From NCBI RefSeq assembly GCF_003286085.1, contig NW_020825336.1, positions 1,302,001-1,366,000 of the forward strand: DNA of 64,000 bases, in the 5' to 3' direction. The position numbers and the translations under genes were made by a program. The notes beneath the pieces were generated by a model. The model was given only the letters and a program-made list of their open reading frames with translations. It was not told the DNA's origin and made no database searches. Origin of the DNA: Drosophila persimilis. Lineage: Eukaryota; Arthropoda; Insecta; Diptera; Drosophilidae. Below are positions 10,239 through 22,190 of this stretch, piece after piece. Within the stretch, counting starts at the first letter, position 1. Each line of letters begins with the position of its first letter.

Positions 10239-12743
10239 CTCCCACCACACAGAACTCAGAACAGAACTCTCATTGATTTATAGCAGGTTATATATTATTT
10301 ACATTATATATACGTACGAATATGTATCTCTCATGGGAGAGGCACCAAAAACCTGTTACAAAGCCCCCCCTCCATCCCGTACCGCTGTAGTAATTTCTCA
10401 TGTTATTTATAGCTAATTAATATTACTTATAAATGCAATTCTATAATTTCGAATTTAGAATAAAAGCCGCAGCAAACAATTAACAGACGTGGGAGGGGCG
10501 AGGGGCGGGGGATCGTATATAAAACATGTTTCCAAGTCACGCTGCAAATATCGTAAAATATCTTCCTGTTTAATCACATAATAAATCATCTTTGCCTTGT
10601 TGCTGCTTTTTATTGTTTTCAACGGCTTTGGGGGGATCTGTGTGTGAAAACAAGTTCTACATTCAATGGAAATTTAAATGCAATGTTTAATATATAATCT
10701 ATGGATTAGAGATCGCAGTGGAGTGCTACTTTGAGAGCTATATAAATTAAAGTATACTTGAAATAATGTTCTTCTAATATTGTTTTTTGTTTTATTTTAT
10801 CTATTTTTTATATACAAACACCCACTGCGAAGTGATCGTAATAGCCATTCCATAGCCATTCGACAGCCAACTAAATCGCAATATCTCGATGCCATAATTA
10901 ATTGATTGCAGCTCTCTAGATAGTTTTTCCCGTCTCTCGGAATGCATTCAATGGCCAAGCAGTTGACCCTGGGAAACACCATCCCCATCCCCAACCCCAA
11001 CCCCAAGCCCATCCGACTAACCCACCAATCCACCGGCAGCCCACTCAATCAATCGAAAACCAAATCAAACACGCAGTTGGCTAATTAAACGAAAGCTTCC
11101 TCTGATCAAACATTGATTGTGCATTAAACTGCTGGCCAAACAGGCAAATATTCATTCATTCACTCATTCATTCATTCATTCCACAAAACAATTGTGGACA
11201 AATTGTGGGTGAATTAGCGTCTCGGGCCCTGGGCCCTGGGCCCTGTTCACAAACAAGTGCAAATATTTGTGAGGGCCCAACAATGACGACAATGAGCTTT
11301 GAGAGAAGAGGCATGGAATCAAAAATGTAACAGATTGCACGGGGCAACACCTACGACAGAAATATAAAATTCAACAAAAAGGAGGAAGGCAGAGAGTCAA
11401 CGTCAACCCTCTGAGCATAACTTGAAGCGATGTGGCAGTGCCAGTGGCAGGAAGTAACTAATTTGAGCAACCCTTGTGGCAGCAGCACTGCCAGCAAACA
11501 CACACCTCAATGGACCAAAAACAGAATCCAAGTCGAAAGCGTAAAACTAAACAGAAATTGAAGTTGACATGTGTATCCTTTTCATTAACTCGCGACGCCA
11601 TCGCCATCGCCGACAGCCGCAGTCGACAGGCTGTGTGGTCCATACTTGTGGCCTGTCCAAATCTTCTTTTACAAGACGAATTTTTCAAGCATATATGGAA
11701 TTTTTGATGCCCTGTAGATGAAGAAAAGGCTTTGCTATGGGACTTTAAGGTAGGATAAAGGACGATTGGAGGTACTTTGTTTCAGGGAATATATAAAGAT
11801 CATTTGTTGGTAAATAATCTCTTAAGAAGGGCCCCAGAAAGTAGGGAGAATTGACAACTTGATTTGTAAAAAGTAAATAAGAAGATCGCTCATTGTTGAA
11901 GGAATAAAATAAAGTTTATATTCGTGGACTATCGGCTACAGGAAGATCACTACTCTTTTAGGTACAGATGATATCCCCTGCTAAACCGCATACAGATCGG
12001 TTTCAATCCTCTGGCTATACTTTACAGAAAGATCACTCGAAAGTATTACCTTTTAGCTGCCACTTCCAGCATACCCTTCCTTCCTAGACAGCCCAACTCC
12101 TAGATGGGAAATCGCAAAAAACCGAACCGAACTGAAAATTCAAAATTGAGTTGTTCCGAGGGCGAGTTTTAGCCAGTTGTTGCTGAGGTCGAGAGCTGGG
12201 AGAACCGAACCCAACCGGGAGCTAGAGCTGGAGCTGGAGCTGTAGCTGTCATTGAACGTCAGTTTGCCAGCCCGAGCTGACAGGCAGCTTCCACCACTCC
12301 AGTCCACTTCCAACTCTACGCTTTCGTCCCTTCCACGCTTTAAAGTGTCCTGCGGGGGTGGCATGCCAGTGTGGGTGGGGGTATACGCAATATTTGCCAT
12401 TTGACGACCGCAAATTTGATTGCATTTCATGGTTTAGTGGCGCGTAGGTACAACAAAACGTGAAGCAGCATCGGCAGCATCGGTCTGTGGCAAGGCAACA
12501 ACCACCGGGCCGGGCAGCACATTTATTAAAACATAATTCAAAAATTTCGACAGCCCCGAGAGCAGCAACCACCGAAGGCGGCAGCAACCGGGAAGCAAAG
12601 GCAAAGGCAACCGCAACACCAACACCAATCAGGGAAAGAGCATTAGAGAGACAACAATAGTCGTACAATGCCACGTCGTTGTGATGTTTAAAAATTTGAT
12701 TTAAACACTTTAAATTGGATTATCCTGTAGGCAAATTTACTTC

Positions 12744-12778
12744 TTCCGTTCCGTTCCGTTCCGTTCAGTTCAGTTCCT
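12744..12778. repeat. TTCCG pentamer repeat
   Basis: Four TTCCG units pass into TTCAG units. Pentamers with the same slippage pattern occur at 16074 (TCTGC). Confidence 0.9.
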
Positions 12779-14042
12779 TTTCCCTTGCCACTTTGACCGT
12801 CGTAATTGCAACATTTGTGTGTGTGGGTTTGTTGTGGGTGAGATGGGTGATGGGATGTCTGGTCGTTCGACGATTGCTGGTCTGGGGTGTCCTGGTCTCA
12901 ATAATGACAGTCCTCTTGTCTGGGGGCCTTTTTTGTGCCACACAGCAGTGGCAGCAGCAGCAGCAGCGGTATAGTGATGAAAAAAAGTAAGAGGAACGTG
13001 GGGCTAATAATGACACTTAGTATGCGGCATGCAACGTAACATCCGACCAGGCACGAGCCATCATCGTCCTCGCCATCGTCGCCATTCGCCGCATGCATTT
13101 AATTGCCAAAAAATAAAAACAACAACAACAATCGTCAGCCATCCTCCATCCTCCAACCTCCACTCGACAAAACCACAGAAAAGCGTGTACAATGTGCACA
13201 TATACTCGTGGGGCGTCATTTTCCGAACGACAGCCACAAGAAGCAGGCCCTCCAACCAGAAGGAGCACGAGCTCCCATGCCACCATGCCCCCTTATGCCC
13301 CTTATGCCTCATAAAGTAACGCTCAAGTCGACCCAAATGCATGTGACACGCCAAAACAAAACCTAAGCCGAAACTGAAACTGAAAATAAAACAGAAAAAA
13401 AGAAGGGGTAGCAAAGGGAAGCGAATACCTGGATACCCTTGGCGAAAGATATACAATATAGGGATTCAGTGATCATATGACGATCCTGCGGTTCCTCTTT
13501 GAAGGGTCTGAAGATATCTCTCAATCTGAAGGAATGGTTTTCCCAAAGAACAGAATGAAGGATCATCCAGGGGTTGGCCACTCTATAGTTCCTCCATCAC
13601 CCAAATCAATATGCCCTCTCTGCAAAAAGGGTATTCCAATGGAAAATCTAAAGGAACAAGGACCCTGGCAACGCGAATCCTCCACACGAGTCAATGAGGC
13701 GTCAAAGTTGCTACGCGCTACGAAAGTTGTAAAATTTTACATGGACACAACCACAACCCCTCCTCCCCACCACCCCCCTGCCCGCCGTCAAGGAACACAG
13801 GTGCCTGCCACATACCCTACATACCCCCCACACACTCACACACACACACACATGTGCGCTTAATTGCATGCGCCTTGAGGGGGCAGTGAAGGAGGCGGTG
13901 GTGGTGTAGGATTGGGGTTAGGTTTGTGGGCTCTTGAGGAGGAGGCAGGCGGCGAAACGTAAACCAAACGAAACTCATAAAAGCCAGCCGCAGAAATCAA
14001 TAAAACCAAGGTGGCACCTGGCTCTCAGAGCGAGAGACAGGC

Positions 14043-14088
14043 GGTGGCAGTGGCAGTTCCAGTGGCAGTGCCAGTGCCAGTGCCAGGG
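14043..14088. repeat. GGCAGT/GCCAGT hexamer array
   Basis: Seven to eight units alternating between GGCAGT and GCCAGT. The class recurs at 1169 (reverse complement), 14581, 20489, 24531, 24655, 50771 and 56657. Confidence 0.9.
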
Positions 14089-14201
14089 AAGGGGAAGCAG
14101 CAGTTTCCCCTGCCACCGCCGTTTAAACTTTAGAATGTTTTCCCAAACAAACACACGCATTATGGCCACATATCATCGAGATATCCGAGACGTGTGTGTG
14201 T

Positions 14202-14238
14202 GCTCTCTCTCTCTCTTTCTCTCTCTCTCTCTGTCTGT
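14202..14238. repeat. (CT)n microsatellite
   Basis: About seventeen CT units with one TTT interruption, immediately after a GTGTGTGTG run. Confidence 0.9.
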
Positions 14239-14580
14239 AGAAACCACAAATTGCAATTAACAATTGCCGCGATTTAATCGAGCAATCAAAAGCGTTTGTC
14301 ATTTACCTGTCAATGGCAATTTTCAGTGATCCCAAAGTGAGTCTAATTATGCGAATAGATAGATGGATACCGAATCCCCAGCACAAAAATCACATAAATG
14401 ATTGGCGGACCACTTGGCGGGGCATTTTTTTGACAGTTTCTTGTCAGCCGAGATGCGAAATGCGAGATGCAGCTGCAGAGATAGAGATTGTCCGATGGAG
14501 ATAGTACCCGTACTCGTACTCGTCCGGGCAGTCCGCAGAGAGAATGGTGAGAATGTGGTAGCCAAGAAGTAAGCCAAGTG

Positions 14581-14617
14581 CCAGTGGCAGCGGCAGCGGC
14601 AGTGGCAGTGGCAGTGC
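14581..14617. repeat. GGCAGT/GGCAGC hexamer array
   Basis: Six units. It is the same sequence class as 14043-14088, only about 500 bp away. Confidence 0.9.
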
Positions 14618-14671
14618 TTGGCCAAGATGATTGAACACGTGCGCATTTGTAATTAAAAGTTGTAGAATTTC

Positions 14672-15065
14672 TATACCCGATTACTGGGCTATACGGCAGG
14701 GGGGAGGGAGTGTTGGGGAGCGGCAAATGTGAGGAATGTGGATACTGCAATCGGTGGAAGGCGCATGCACTCGCAGGAAGAAAGTATCTGTCTTTCAGTC
14801 TTGGGAATATTTCTTAGTGCATCTAATGTTCCAACTCTTTTGCCAGTATACCCTTAACAATGGACCATAGGGTATCTAACCATCCATTTCAGGCTGGATT
14901 TTGTAGCTAGGTGTATGCTGCACCCCTCACTGCAAGGACTGCACTAAAAATGGGCTTATTTCAGAAGTATTCCTAGAACCTGCCCTCAGAGAACACTCTG
15001 TCTCTCGCTCTGAAGAGCAGCCCTCAATGGGTATCCCTTAGTTGATGCCAACTTTTCCTCTTCCA
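14672..15065 (+). mobile_element. Probable degenerate dispersed repeat region with two ATACCC hairpins
   Basis: Starts with TATACCCGATTACTGGGCTA (14672-14691), a hairpin-like motif resembling the start of Drosophila interspersed repeats. Inside it lies a second, cleaner inverted repeat, ATACCCT (14849-14855) and AGGGTAT (14870-14876). At 15030-15065 there is GGGTATCCCTTAGTTGATGC followed by a T/C-rich stretch, compatible with a right end. It could be one element, two overlapping remnants, or coincidence of short inverted repeats. Weaker than the copy at 8619. Confidence 0.35.
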
Positions 15066-15296
15066 CTCCCACAGGCTGGAGACGACACCACAGCGACAGA
15101 CAGCACCTGAAACTCCTTTCTTAAGCACGGGGGTGGGGGGGCTTTACGAATTTCATTTGCCATTAAAAAATCTCAGATGCTGCTAAGACTCTCAAGGATT
15201 TTCACTTTCATTCCACACAGAACGAGGCGGAGACAAAAGAGTTTTCATTTCGCGACCATTTGGCAGCATCAATAAACGCGATTTTTATGACCGCTC

Positions 15297-15341
15297 TCCC
15301 TGCTGCCTGCTGCTGGCTGCCTGCTGCCTGCTGCCTGCCAC
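15297..15341. repeat. CTGCCTG-type interrupted repeat
   Basis: Repeats of CTGCCTG and CTGCTGG units, seven bases long and imperfect. Confidence 0.8.
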
Positions 15342-15828
15342 AGAAAGGGAAAGCCGACGAGCATTGTTAATTTAACAGTTGCGTGACCAATGGCTGCCAG
15401 GACTCGCGAGGACATGCTCTCGTTTTCGTAATGAAGACATTTGTGGAGGGGCATGCACAACCCTTTTGCTTTCGTTGCCTTTTCTTTGGCCCGAGACTTG
15501 ACTTTGGGGTTAAATGAAGTCGAACGCGGCTTTTGGGCAATGAATTGGCGGCGTTTGTTTTTTGGGGGGCTTAGTCGGCGGGAATGTCTTCGACGAGGCA
15601 TAAATTGCCTGCCAGGCTAAGGCTAAGGCTCATTTGGCTGAGAGACCTTTCAAGTGCCATATTTCTTTTGGCAGTTAAACGGGGGCTCCAAGGCTCCAGG
15701 GCTCCAATGCTCTGGGTCTCTTCGCTAGAGACTTCTGGCACACAATTGTTTTAATTTCGCTTATTGCGCTTTTCTGGCTTTAATATTTTAGGATTTGGTT
15801 ACCAGTTTTCTGGCCGCCATTTCTTGTG

Positions 15829-15870
15829 CTGTGTGTGTGTGTGTGCGGGTGTGCGGGTGTGCGGGTGTGC
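15829..15870. repeat. (GT)n followed by GTGTGCGG octamer repeat
   Basis: A short GT run leads into three copies of the 8-mer GTGTGCGG. Confidence 0.85.
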
Positions 15871-16073
15871 TCGAGGATGTTTGCGCTCGACATTTATTAC
15901 GCATATCGTGCGTCCTCCGCTGCTGCTGCTGGGCGCTGCTCTATTAATGTTTAAGTGGCAGTGTGCGTCCCTTTAGGCTGGGCAAAAAAGAGCCCGCGTA
16001 GTGCTACGCCACACCATGAAGCACCATTGAAGTCGTCGTCCTTTGTTGCTGTTTTTGATTTGCCTGAAAGCCT

Positions 16074-16102
16074 CCTCTGCTCTGCTCTGCTCTGCTCTGC
16101 TC
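16074..16102. repeat. TCTGC pentamer repeat
   Basis: Five to six perfect TCTGC units. Confidence 0.95.
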
Positions 16103-17185
16103 GACTCTTCTCGGCCAGAATCGGATTGGAGTCGTCGAGGCTCATATTTTGTACTGTGCTGCTGTGCGTCCCGGAATTCCCTTTGGCGTACGTGATCAAA
16201 TCAACTTGAAAGGATAATATTTGTGCCGCCTTCTGTATTTCGGTGTGTGTGTGTGTGGCAGAGGGCTCTCTGATTGAGCATCCAGAGCAGAACAGAACAG
16301 AACGGAGAAAAAAAGGAAGCTTAAAGCTGCAATTTATTTACGAATTTATTCATATTCACACTTGCAAATGAGCGTGCAAGGGCTTCGGGGCACTTAAAGA
16401 ACTGCCTGGAAGGGGGGAGGGGGGACTCTGGTTGGTGCTGGCGGTACGGGAGGAACTTTAAATGTACGAGTATGTGTAGTTTCCAGTTTGTCAATGGGTA
16501 TAGGCAAAAAGAGCCCTGCGCCCGCAACCTGCTTGCCCTGTGGCCTGTCTCCTTCCTGGGGCACACATGTCACACTAATCCGCAAGGACAATATTGAAAA
16601 GTAATAACCCACAGAAACAACACACAGCCAAGCCGAGCACCGAACCCCAAAGCGAAGTGATGTGATGAGGGTGTCGGTGTCGTCGCAAAGGGTAAACCGC
16701 AAGTTGGAAAAACATTCGACTATCTTTTTGGCCTGAGAGGCAGAAGTAAGGAGCCAGGAGAGAGCGCGCATAACGACTTGAAATCCTTTTAATTCACGAC
16801 AGGCGTAAGGATAAAAGACAGAGAGACAGAACCCAATGAATGAATCGGGAGTGGAAAAAATTGGGCATGAAATGGTTAGTACGCAAAAGGGGAAAACGTA
16901 GCGCAAAATAAGATCACGTAGTCGTCTGTGCGCTGCCACAAGAGGCAGGCAGGCAGAGGCAGAGATGTAGGCCCTGTGAATGGAGCAAGTGAAGCATGGA
17001 GCAGACAACGTTTGTGGAGTTTGCACAGTGTGTCTGCCCCGAAGGCAGCTGTAACGAGGCAGGAGCCACAGCCAGTGAGCCAGTCAGCCAGTCAGCCAGA
17101 GATCTGGCTACGATGAGGACTACATCGGAGTCGGAGTGTAAGTCAATTTTGACCGCGGGCTATTGCTTTAGCTGATGAGCCCAGG

Positions 17186-17222
17186 CGTACGTCCGTCCGT
17201 CCCTCCGTCCGTCCGTCCTTCA
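17186..17222. repeat. (CCGT)n tetranucleotide repeat
   Basis: About eight GTCC/CCGT units with one CCCT variant. Confidence 0.9.
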
Positions 17223-17479
17223 GTCTGTCTATCCGTCAGGGGAGCACTGCAGTTGTATTGATTTCCTTCAGTTTTTTCCTCTCAGCTGAGAGAGAGATTC
17301 GGCGGGGAGGGGGGCGGAGGGGGGCTCGCCATCGGGTGGTAGATTTAAACTTTAAGTTTTATGGGCATCCTTGGGAGAAAACGAACGGGGTTCTATGGGG
17401 CGCAGTTGATCATGATAAATCAATGCGTGCAAAACGCACACGTACGAGACCGAAGAGCGCATTGAGGATGGAGAAGGCT

Positions 17480-17503
17480 AACACACACACACACACACAC
17501 ACT
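17480..17503. repeat. (AC)n microsatellite
   Basis: Eleven AC units, followed by looser ACACT repeats to 17545. Confidence 0.95.
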
Positions 17504-18524
17504 AGCACACTAACACACCGCTACACTGCACTCACACACTCGCATAGTAGAGCGTGCCGAAACGTGACGCAATTTACTGCCAGAACTTGACTTAAGTTCG
17601 GGGTCTAGAACGCCGTCCCCCAAACAGTGCGAGTATCTTTCACCCTCAACTCCGTAGAGCACAACCCCACGAAGGATACGAAGCGCTAGGACTTTCCTTC
17701 GTTCCGTTCCTTTTTTAAGAATAACAGTAACAGTTATTTTTTTAAGGTTTAGCTTAAGCTTTTGTGTAAATAAACGACCACAGTCGTGCCACCACCGCCA
17801 CAACCACCCGACAAAAATGAAAGAAACTCCAATGGGCAGAGCAGAGTCGAGCAGGGCTGGGCAGGCCGGGCCAGGGCAGGGCAGAGGGTTCGTTTCTTAG
17901 TCGTTTCGGGCAATTCATTCATTCAATTTACGCGACACCCCTTATTGAGCAAGTGATGAGGAAAGTCCTCCTTCGCCTCCTCTGGGCTTGGGTAATTTAT
18001 ATTGGATACAGTGAGGCCTGCCCCGAGGAGAACGCATACCTCTGCCACTCCGACTCTGACCGCTTAGAGGGTGCCCACTGTGCTGTGCATAGAAGTGTGC
18101 TATATGGGTCGCAATATTGTATTTGTACGTATTTTAAAGTCGACTCAAGTGCGCTTTTGACTTGCAACTTTGCCGAGTGGCATTTAAAGACAGAGTCCCT
18201 GCCCCGACTGCGGCTACTGTTGCACGTGTTACGCGCCACAATTGCGGCCACGTGTGTTTTGATTTGCAGCGAGCGGCTTCTCTCACTAATGCCGCCTGAT
18301 GGCATGGTGGAGGTGCACCCTCCAGGGCACATGATGCAGCATTAAATTGCCGCATTGTGTCTGGCAGGCGGGAGATTCCCTTCGTTTTTTTATTTTTTTT
18401 CATTTTGAGTCGGGGTAAGCAGCACAGACTGCTGCTGTGTGGGGCAGCATTTTTATTTGATTAGCTTAGCGCGCAAAAAAGAGTCCTGCGGCGACGTGTG
18501 GCCGATGGATTTGATGAACGGCTG

Positions 18525-18552
18525 CTGCCCATGGCCATGGCCATGGCCCATT
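18525..18552. repeat. CCATGG hexamer repeat (palindromic unit)
   Basis: Three and a half copies of the self-complementary hexamer CCATGG, which contains an NcoI-type site in every unit. Confidence 0.9.
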
Positions 18553-18777
18553 CGCCCATCCACTGGGCCGCCTTGTGGCACACACACACACGCACACGCA
18601 CACACTTGATTAGTTGCCTCGGCTTGGCGCTGCTGCTTTTTAAGCTTAGTGGCTGTCAAAATATTTCTCGTAATAAATTCTTCTGCTTTTTTGTTAGCCA
18701 TTGAAGGGAAATTGAATTAAATTGCTGAAAGAGAAAATGCATATAAATTGTAGTTGCCTCTTGAGATTGTGATCGCT

Positions 18778-19440
18778 GAAGGAAAAGCTACAGGAGAATG
18801 GGGAAAAGCCAGGCGAGTGCTCAAGTATGGTATGCAAAGTACTCTTCTAACTGTGTCTCTTATACGTATTAGTATACTCCTATGCGTATAAGAACCGCCT
18901 TGCTATGCACTTCTCATACTTTCCATCTAAACTCTTTCCTTTCCCTCCTTCAGCTAAAGTAAAAGGGTAAGGAAACCGTGGAAATTCTTCCTGAAATATG
19001 GTACTGCAAAGTACTCTTCTAACCCACTCCCTCTGTCTTATATTATTATACTCTTATACGTATAGGTGCCGCCTTTTTATGCGCTTCTCATGCTTTCCAC
19101 TTGGTCTCTTAGCAGTGCGCTCTTCTATGCTCTTCTCATATGTTCCACCTAAGCTCTTTCTTTGCAAATCTCCTCTTCCGCACTTCTCTTCAGCTAAAGG
19201 AAAAGGCAAAGGAAACCGTGGAAATGCTTCCTGAAATATGGAACTGCAAAGCACTCTTCTAACCCACTCCCTCTGTCTTATATTAGTATACTCTTATACG
19301 CCTTTCTATGCGCTTTCCATGCTTTCCACTTGGTCTCCTAGCAACGCGCTCGTCCATGCACCTAGCCTATTTCCCACCTGGCCCCCTCTCTTTCCACACT
19401 TCTTATTCTGGCTTCTCCCTGCTATTGTCTATTGCCACAC
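18778..19440. repeat. Tandem array, period about 240 bp (three units plus a degenerate edge)
   Basis: The anchor GCAAAG(T/C)ACTCTTCTAA occurs at 18834, 19016 and 19256, giving spacings of 182 and exactly 240 bp. Each unit continues with CTCTGTCTTATATTA (absent or altered in the first), a TATACTC(T/C)TATACG stretch, one or two copies of a TATGCxCTTCTCATxCTTTCC sub-repeat about 48 bp apart (19078 and 19126), then CAGCTAAAGxAAAAGG and GGAAACCGTGGAAAT before the next unit. The short first unit is largely explained by having a single sub-repeat. A further degenerate edge is visible at 18778-18830. No protein frame runs through all units. I do not recognise the family. Confidence 0.9.
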
Positions 19441-19589
19441 TCACATCCAAAATCAATTGAAAGCAACTCAATCATCATGATCGTATTCAAATTATTTGCC
19501 CCCTGACTTCCATCAGCTCGAAATAATCATTTGCCCGAGAGATACAATTGCCCGTGTGGGTCAACGAACTGCAATGATTATTCAGAAAC

Positions 19590-19646
19590 AGCAAGTCACA
19601 CACTCACACACTCACACACTCCCACACCGACTGACTGACTGACTGA
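19590..19646. repeat. ACACACTC repeat then (GACT)n
   Basis: Three ACACACTC octamers, then four GACT tetramers (19629-19645). Confidence 0.85.
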
Positions 19647-19832
19647 GAAAACACCCACAACATTCAGAGTATTCAAATTGACCCAAAGTAAAACGTTGAT
19701 TTTAAGCGCCATTTAATCAACGCTTGCAGCTTTTAAGCTTTGTTTTATTTTATAATTTGTCTTGAACAAAATTAGAATTTTAAATGATATTTCAAGAGTA
19801 GTTTGTGTGCGAGTGTGTGTGTTTTGCATATT

Positions 19833-19834
<2 letters not shown>

Positions 19835-19868
<34 letters not shown>
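19835..19868. repeat. (GT)n microsatellite
   Basis: About sixteen uninterrupted GT units, the longest GT run in this half of the window. Confidence 0.95.
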
Positions 19869-20320
19869 ATGTCAAGGCCCGAAGGCACGTCTGTGACGTC
19901 ACTAGCATAATATCCAAAGCGGCAGAGGCAGAGGCAGAAGCACATGCACGTTAATTATACGCCATGTAGTACGTTGTACGTTGCCCGTCCCGTTCGCTCT
20001 CCCTCTATCGTATTGGAAATTATTAATTTTGTGTCTGCTCGCTGTCTGGGTCAGTAGCAGCACAAGTAGCTTCAGATACGGATACGTACTAGCAGTACTG
20101 CCAGTGCGGCTACCGCTCCGCTTCAGCATAATTTAACTACAACGCGGGAAATGAAATTGAAATTCAAATTTCAGTTGGGAGCGAAGCTCTACTCGTGCCG
20201 CGCGTTGTGTTGGAAAATGGATAAAAATTTAAATGCGCGCCACACAGACACACACTGCCACACACACTGCCACACAGTGGGGCAGCAGAGAGCCCAAAGA
20301 GAGTGAGAGGCCGACTACTG

Positions 20321-20348
20321 GCCAGAGCCAGAGCCAGAGTCAGAGTCA
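20321..20348. repeat. CCAGAG hexamer repeat
   Basis: Four CCAGAG/TCAGAG units. Confidence 0.85.
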
Positions 20349-20488
20349 CTTAAACTATTCATTTATACAAATTAATTCAATTATGCGTATTACGTACGCG
20401 CTTGTAAAGCGCAGTCGCCAAAGCCCGGCACCCGCTCACCCGCCTCCCCGCATTCTTCGACCGGGAGAGACAGCAGTGCCCCCGAGAG

Positions 20489-20528
20489 ACAGTGCCAGTG
20501 CCAGTGGCAGTGGCAGTGGCAATGCCAG
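20489..20528. repeat. GGCAGT/GCCAGT hexamer array
   Basis: Six units of the recurrent hexamer class, in the same orientation as 14043 and 50771. Confidence 0.9.
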
Positions 20529-20626
20529 TAGTATTCCCTTTACAATTTCTGCTCGCGTACGAAATTTCACTTAAAGTTAATTGTTCAAGTTCAAGTTCAA
20601 CGTAACATAATAATGCCACACGAGAG

Positions 20627-20651
20627 GCAGCAGCAGCAGCAGCAGCAGCAG
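20627..20651. repeat. (CAG)n trinucleotide repeat
   Basis: Eight perfect CAG units. Confidence 0.95.
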
Positions 20652-21511
20652 GCACACTGTTGCTGCAACTCGAGGAACGGACCAGCAGGCAGCTGGCAGC
20701 GGCAGCAAGCAGCGGCAGCGGAGCAAAATTATAATAAATTATTATTCCTTTTCGTTTGATTTTTATGCAGATTTTTTTAGGCTGTTTTACCCGGCACTTG
20801 TGGCGGCAGTTGCCGGCAGTCGTCGACAGTCGACTGTTGGCAGCAGTCTCTCCCGCGTTTGGCAAGAGACTTGCGGCATATGAATGGATATGTTCGGCCG
20901 TGAAGATGTCTTGTTTCGGCATTTGTCAATTGATTTTTAAGATGCCGATCGGTCGGTGTGTGTTTCCATAAGTATTCCGATTTAATTTCCCTCGCTCAGG
21001 AAGTTTTCTATGTGTGTTTTCTGCTAAATTTGCAACTTCCTGTCAAGCAAGACCACAGGAATAACCTGCCCAGGGAACTGAGGAGTCACGATTGCTGCTG
21101 CTGCTGCTGCAAGAAATTCCCGGAGGCAGGCTTTTGTCAGGCAATTTGAAAAGCGAAATGAAGTAGAGAGAAAGAACGACAGCGGACAGCGGACAGCGAC
21201 AGGAGCTGGCCTGCAACAACGTTGTAGGCCATTTGATTAACAAATGGCCAAACGCAAACGAAATTGATCGAAATTCGCCAAAGGAATACTCATACTCTGG
21301 CAGTACAAGAAGACAAACGCTCGTGGAGGGGAGAAACAAGGCTGCTAGGAGGCCTAGAAAAAGCCAAAGTAAATTATGGCAAACAAGTTTTGGCCGGCGG
21401 GCAACAATTTTGTCGCTGTGGCAGCCGCTGCTGCTGCTGCGGCTGGAGCTGCTGCTGCTCCGGGGATGCGCTGCTGGAACAACACTAAACATCCAGATAG
21501 AATCACTGGAG

Positions 21512-21606
21512 AACCTTGTCGATGTCGTCGTCGTCGTAGTTGCAGTCGCTGTGGCTCTCGTTGTTGTAGTTGTCGCTGTCGTTGTCGTAGTCGTAGTTGC
21601 AGTCGC
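21512..21606. repeat. Interrupted GTC/GTT trinucleotide region
   Basis: About ninety bases built from GTCGTC, GTAGTT and GTCGCT trimers. This produces a valine-rich frame and, in another register, an Arg/Cys/Ser-rich frame. Both are repeat translations. Confidence 0.8.
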
Positions 21607-22139
21607 CCAGACGATGGAGAAGAGATTGCAGCAATTAACGCTAATTAAATGCGCTTCAGTTTATGTTTCATGTGGCGATATTTCAGTTGTCTAGCGCGAT
21701 AATTAAATCGCTTGGATCCATTTGCATAACAAATTTGCTCTCAGAGCAGTCTATGTCTCCTCTTTGGGGTGGCATGCCCATGGCCCCCGGCGGGGGGCGG
21801 CCCGAATTCCATCCGAAAATGCAATTGCAACTAAAAATGAGTTCAAGTCCGCGTCTGTCTGCCGTTTGTTTGCCATTTGGTCACTGTTCCTGGTTACGGG
21901 ATTTGGTTGTGCGGGTTTGCGGGGTGTTGAGGGGGTCGGGAGTGGGTGGGTACTGGGCGCCGGGCTCCGGGCTCCGGGTTCGAGCGGGCCTGGTGTTGGC
22001 TCAACAAATTTTCACTTTCACTTGGGCCGTCAGAGTTTTCCAGGCTAAAGGCGAAACTTTGTTGGCTGTTGGCGCAACATCCTTTGCATACGGAAACAGC
22101 CGCACGACACATTGTCCTCCATTCAACTCTTTGGTGTGC

Positions 22140-22190
22140 TCTCTCTCTCTGGCAATCTCTCTCTCTCTCTCTCTCCTTCTCTTTCTCTCT
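22140..22190. repeat. (CT)n microsatellite
   Basis: Two blocks of CT dinucleotides separated by GGCAAT. On the minus strand this is a GAGAGAG tract. Confidence 0.95.

Larger units (their letters stand above)
9034..14670. other. Non-coding stretch
   Basis: No gene is supported. 9022-9070 is a GTT-rich interrupted repeat and 9180-9210 is A-rich. 10380-10800 and 11700-12130 are AT-rich blocks of unique DNA. 10515-10524 reads CGTATATAAA after a G-rich stretch, but no initiator lies at the expected distance. The minus-strand frame at 12249-12674 and the pair of frames at 13017-13456 are open on both strands with no recognisable domain. Confidence 0.65.
15065..18777. other. Non-coding stretch
   Basis: Contains microsatellites and unique DNA. 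A minus-strand frame of 210 codons (16394-17026) overlaps other open frames and has no recognised domain. A plus-strand frame starting at ATG 17956 encodes a leucine-rich start and several cysteines but runs into sequence with no coding character after about 18130. Neither is called as a gene. Confidence 0.6.

Noticed and set aside
10515-10560. TATATAAAA after a G-rich stretch as a promoter
   Set aside because: No initiator about 30 bp downstream and AT-rich flanks make TATA words common by chance.
16394-17026. 210-codon minus-strand frame
   Set aside because: No domain, and smaller frames on the other strand are equally open. No splice or start context.
17956-18345. Plus-strand frame with a leucine-rich start and several cysteines, resembling a small secreted protein
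   Set aside because: The hydrophobic start is short and contains charged residues, the second half has intergenic texture, and the opposite strand is also open. No promoter or polyA context was seen.
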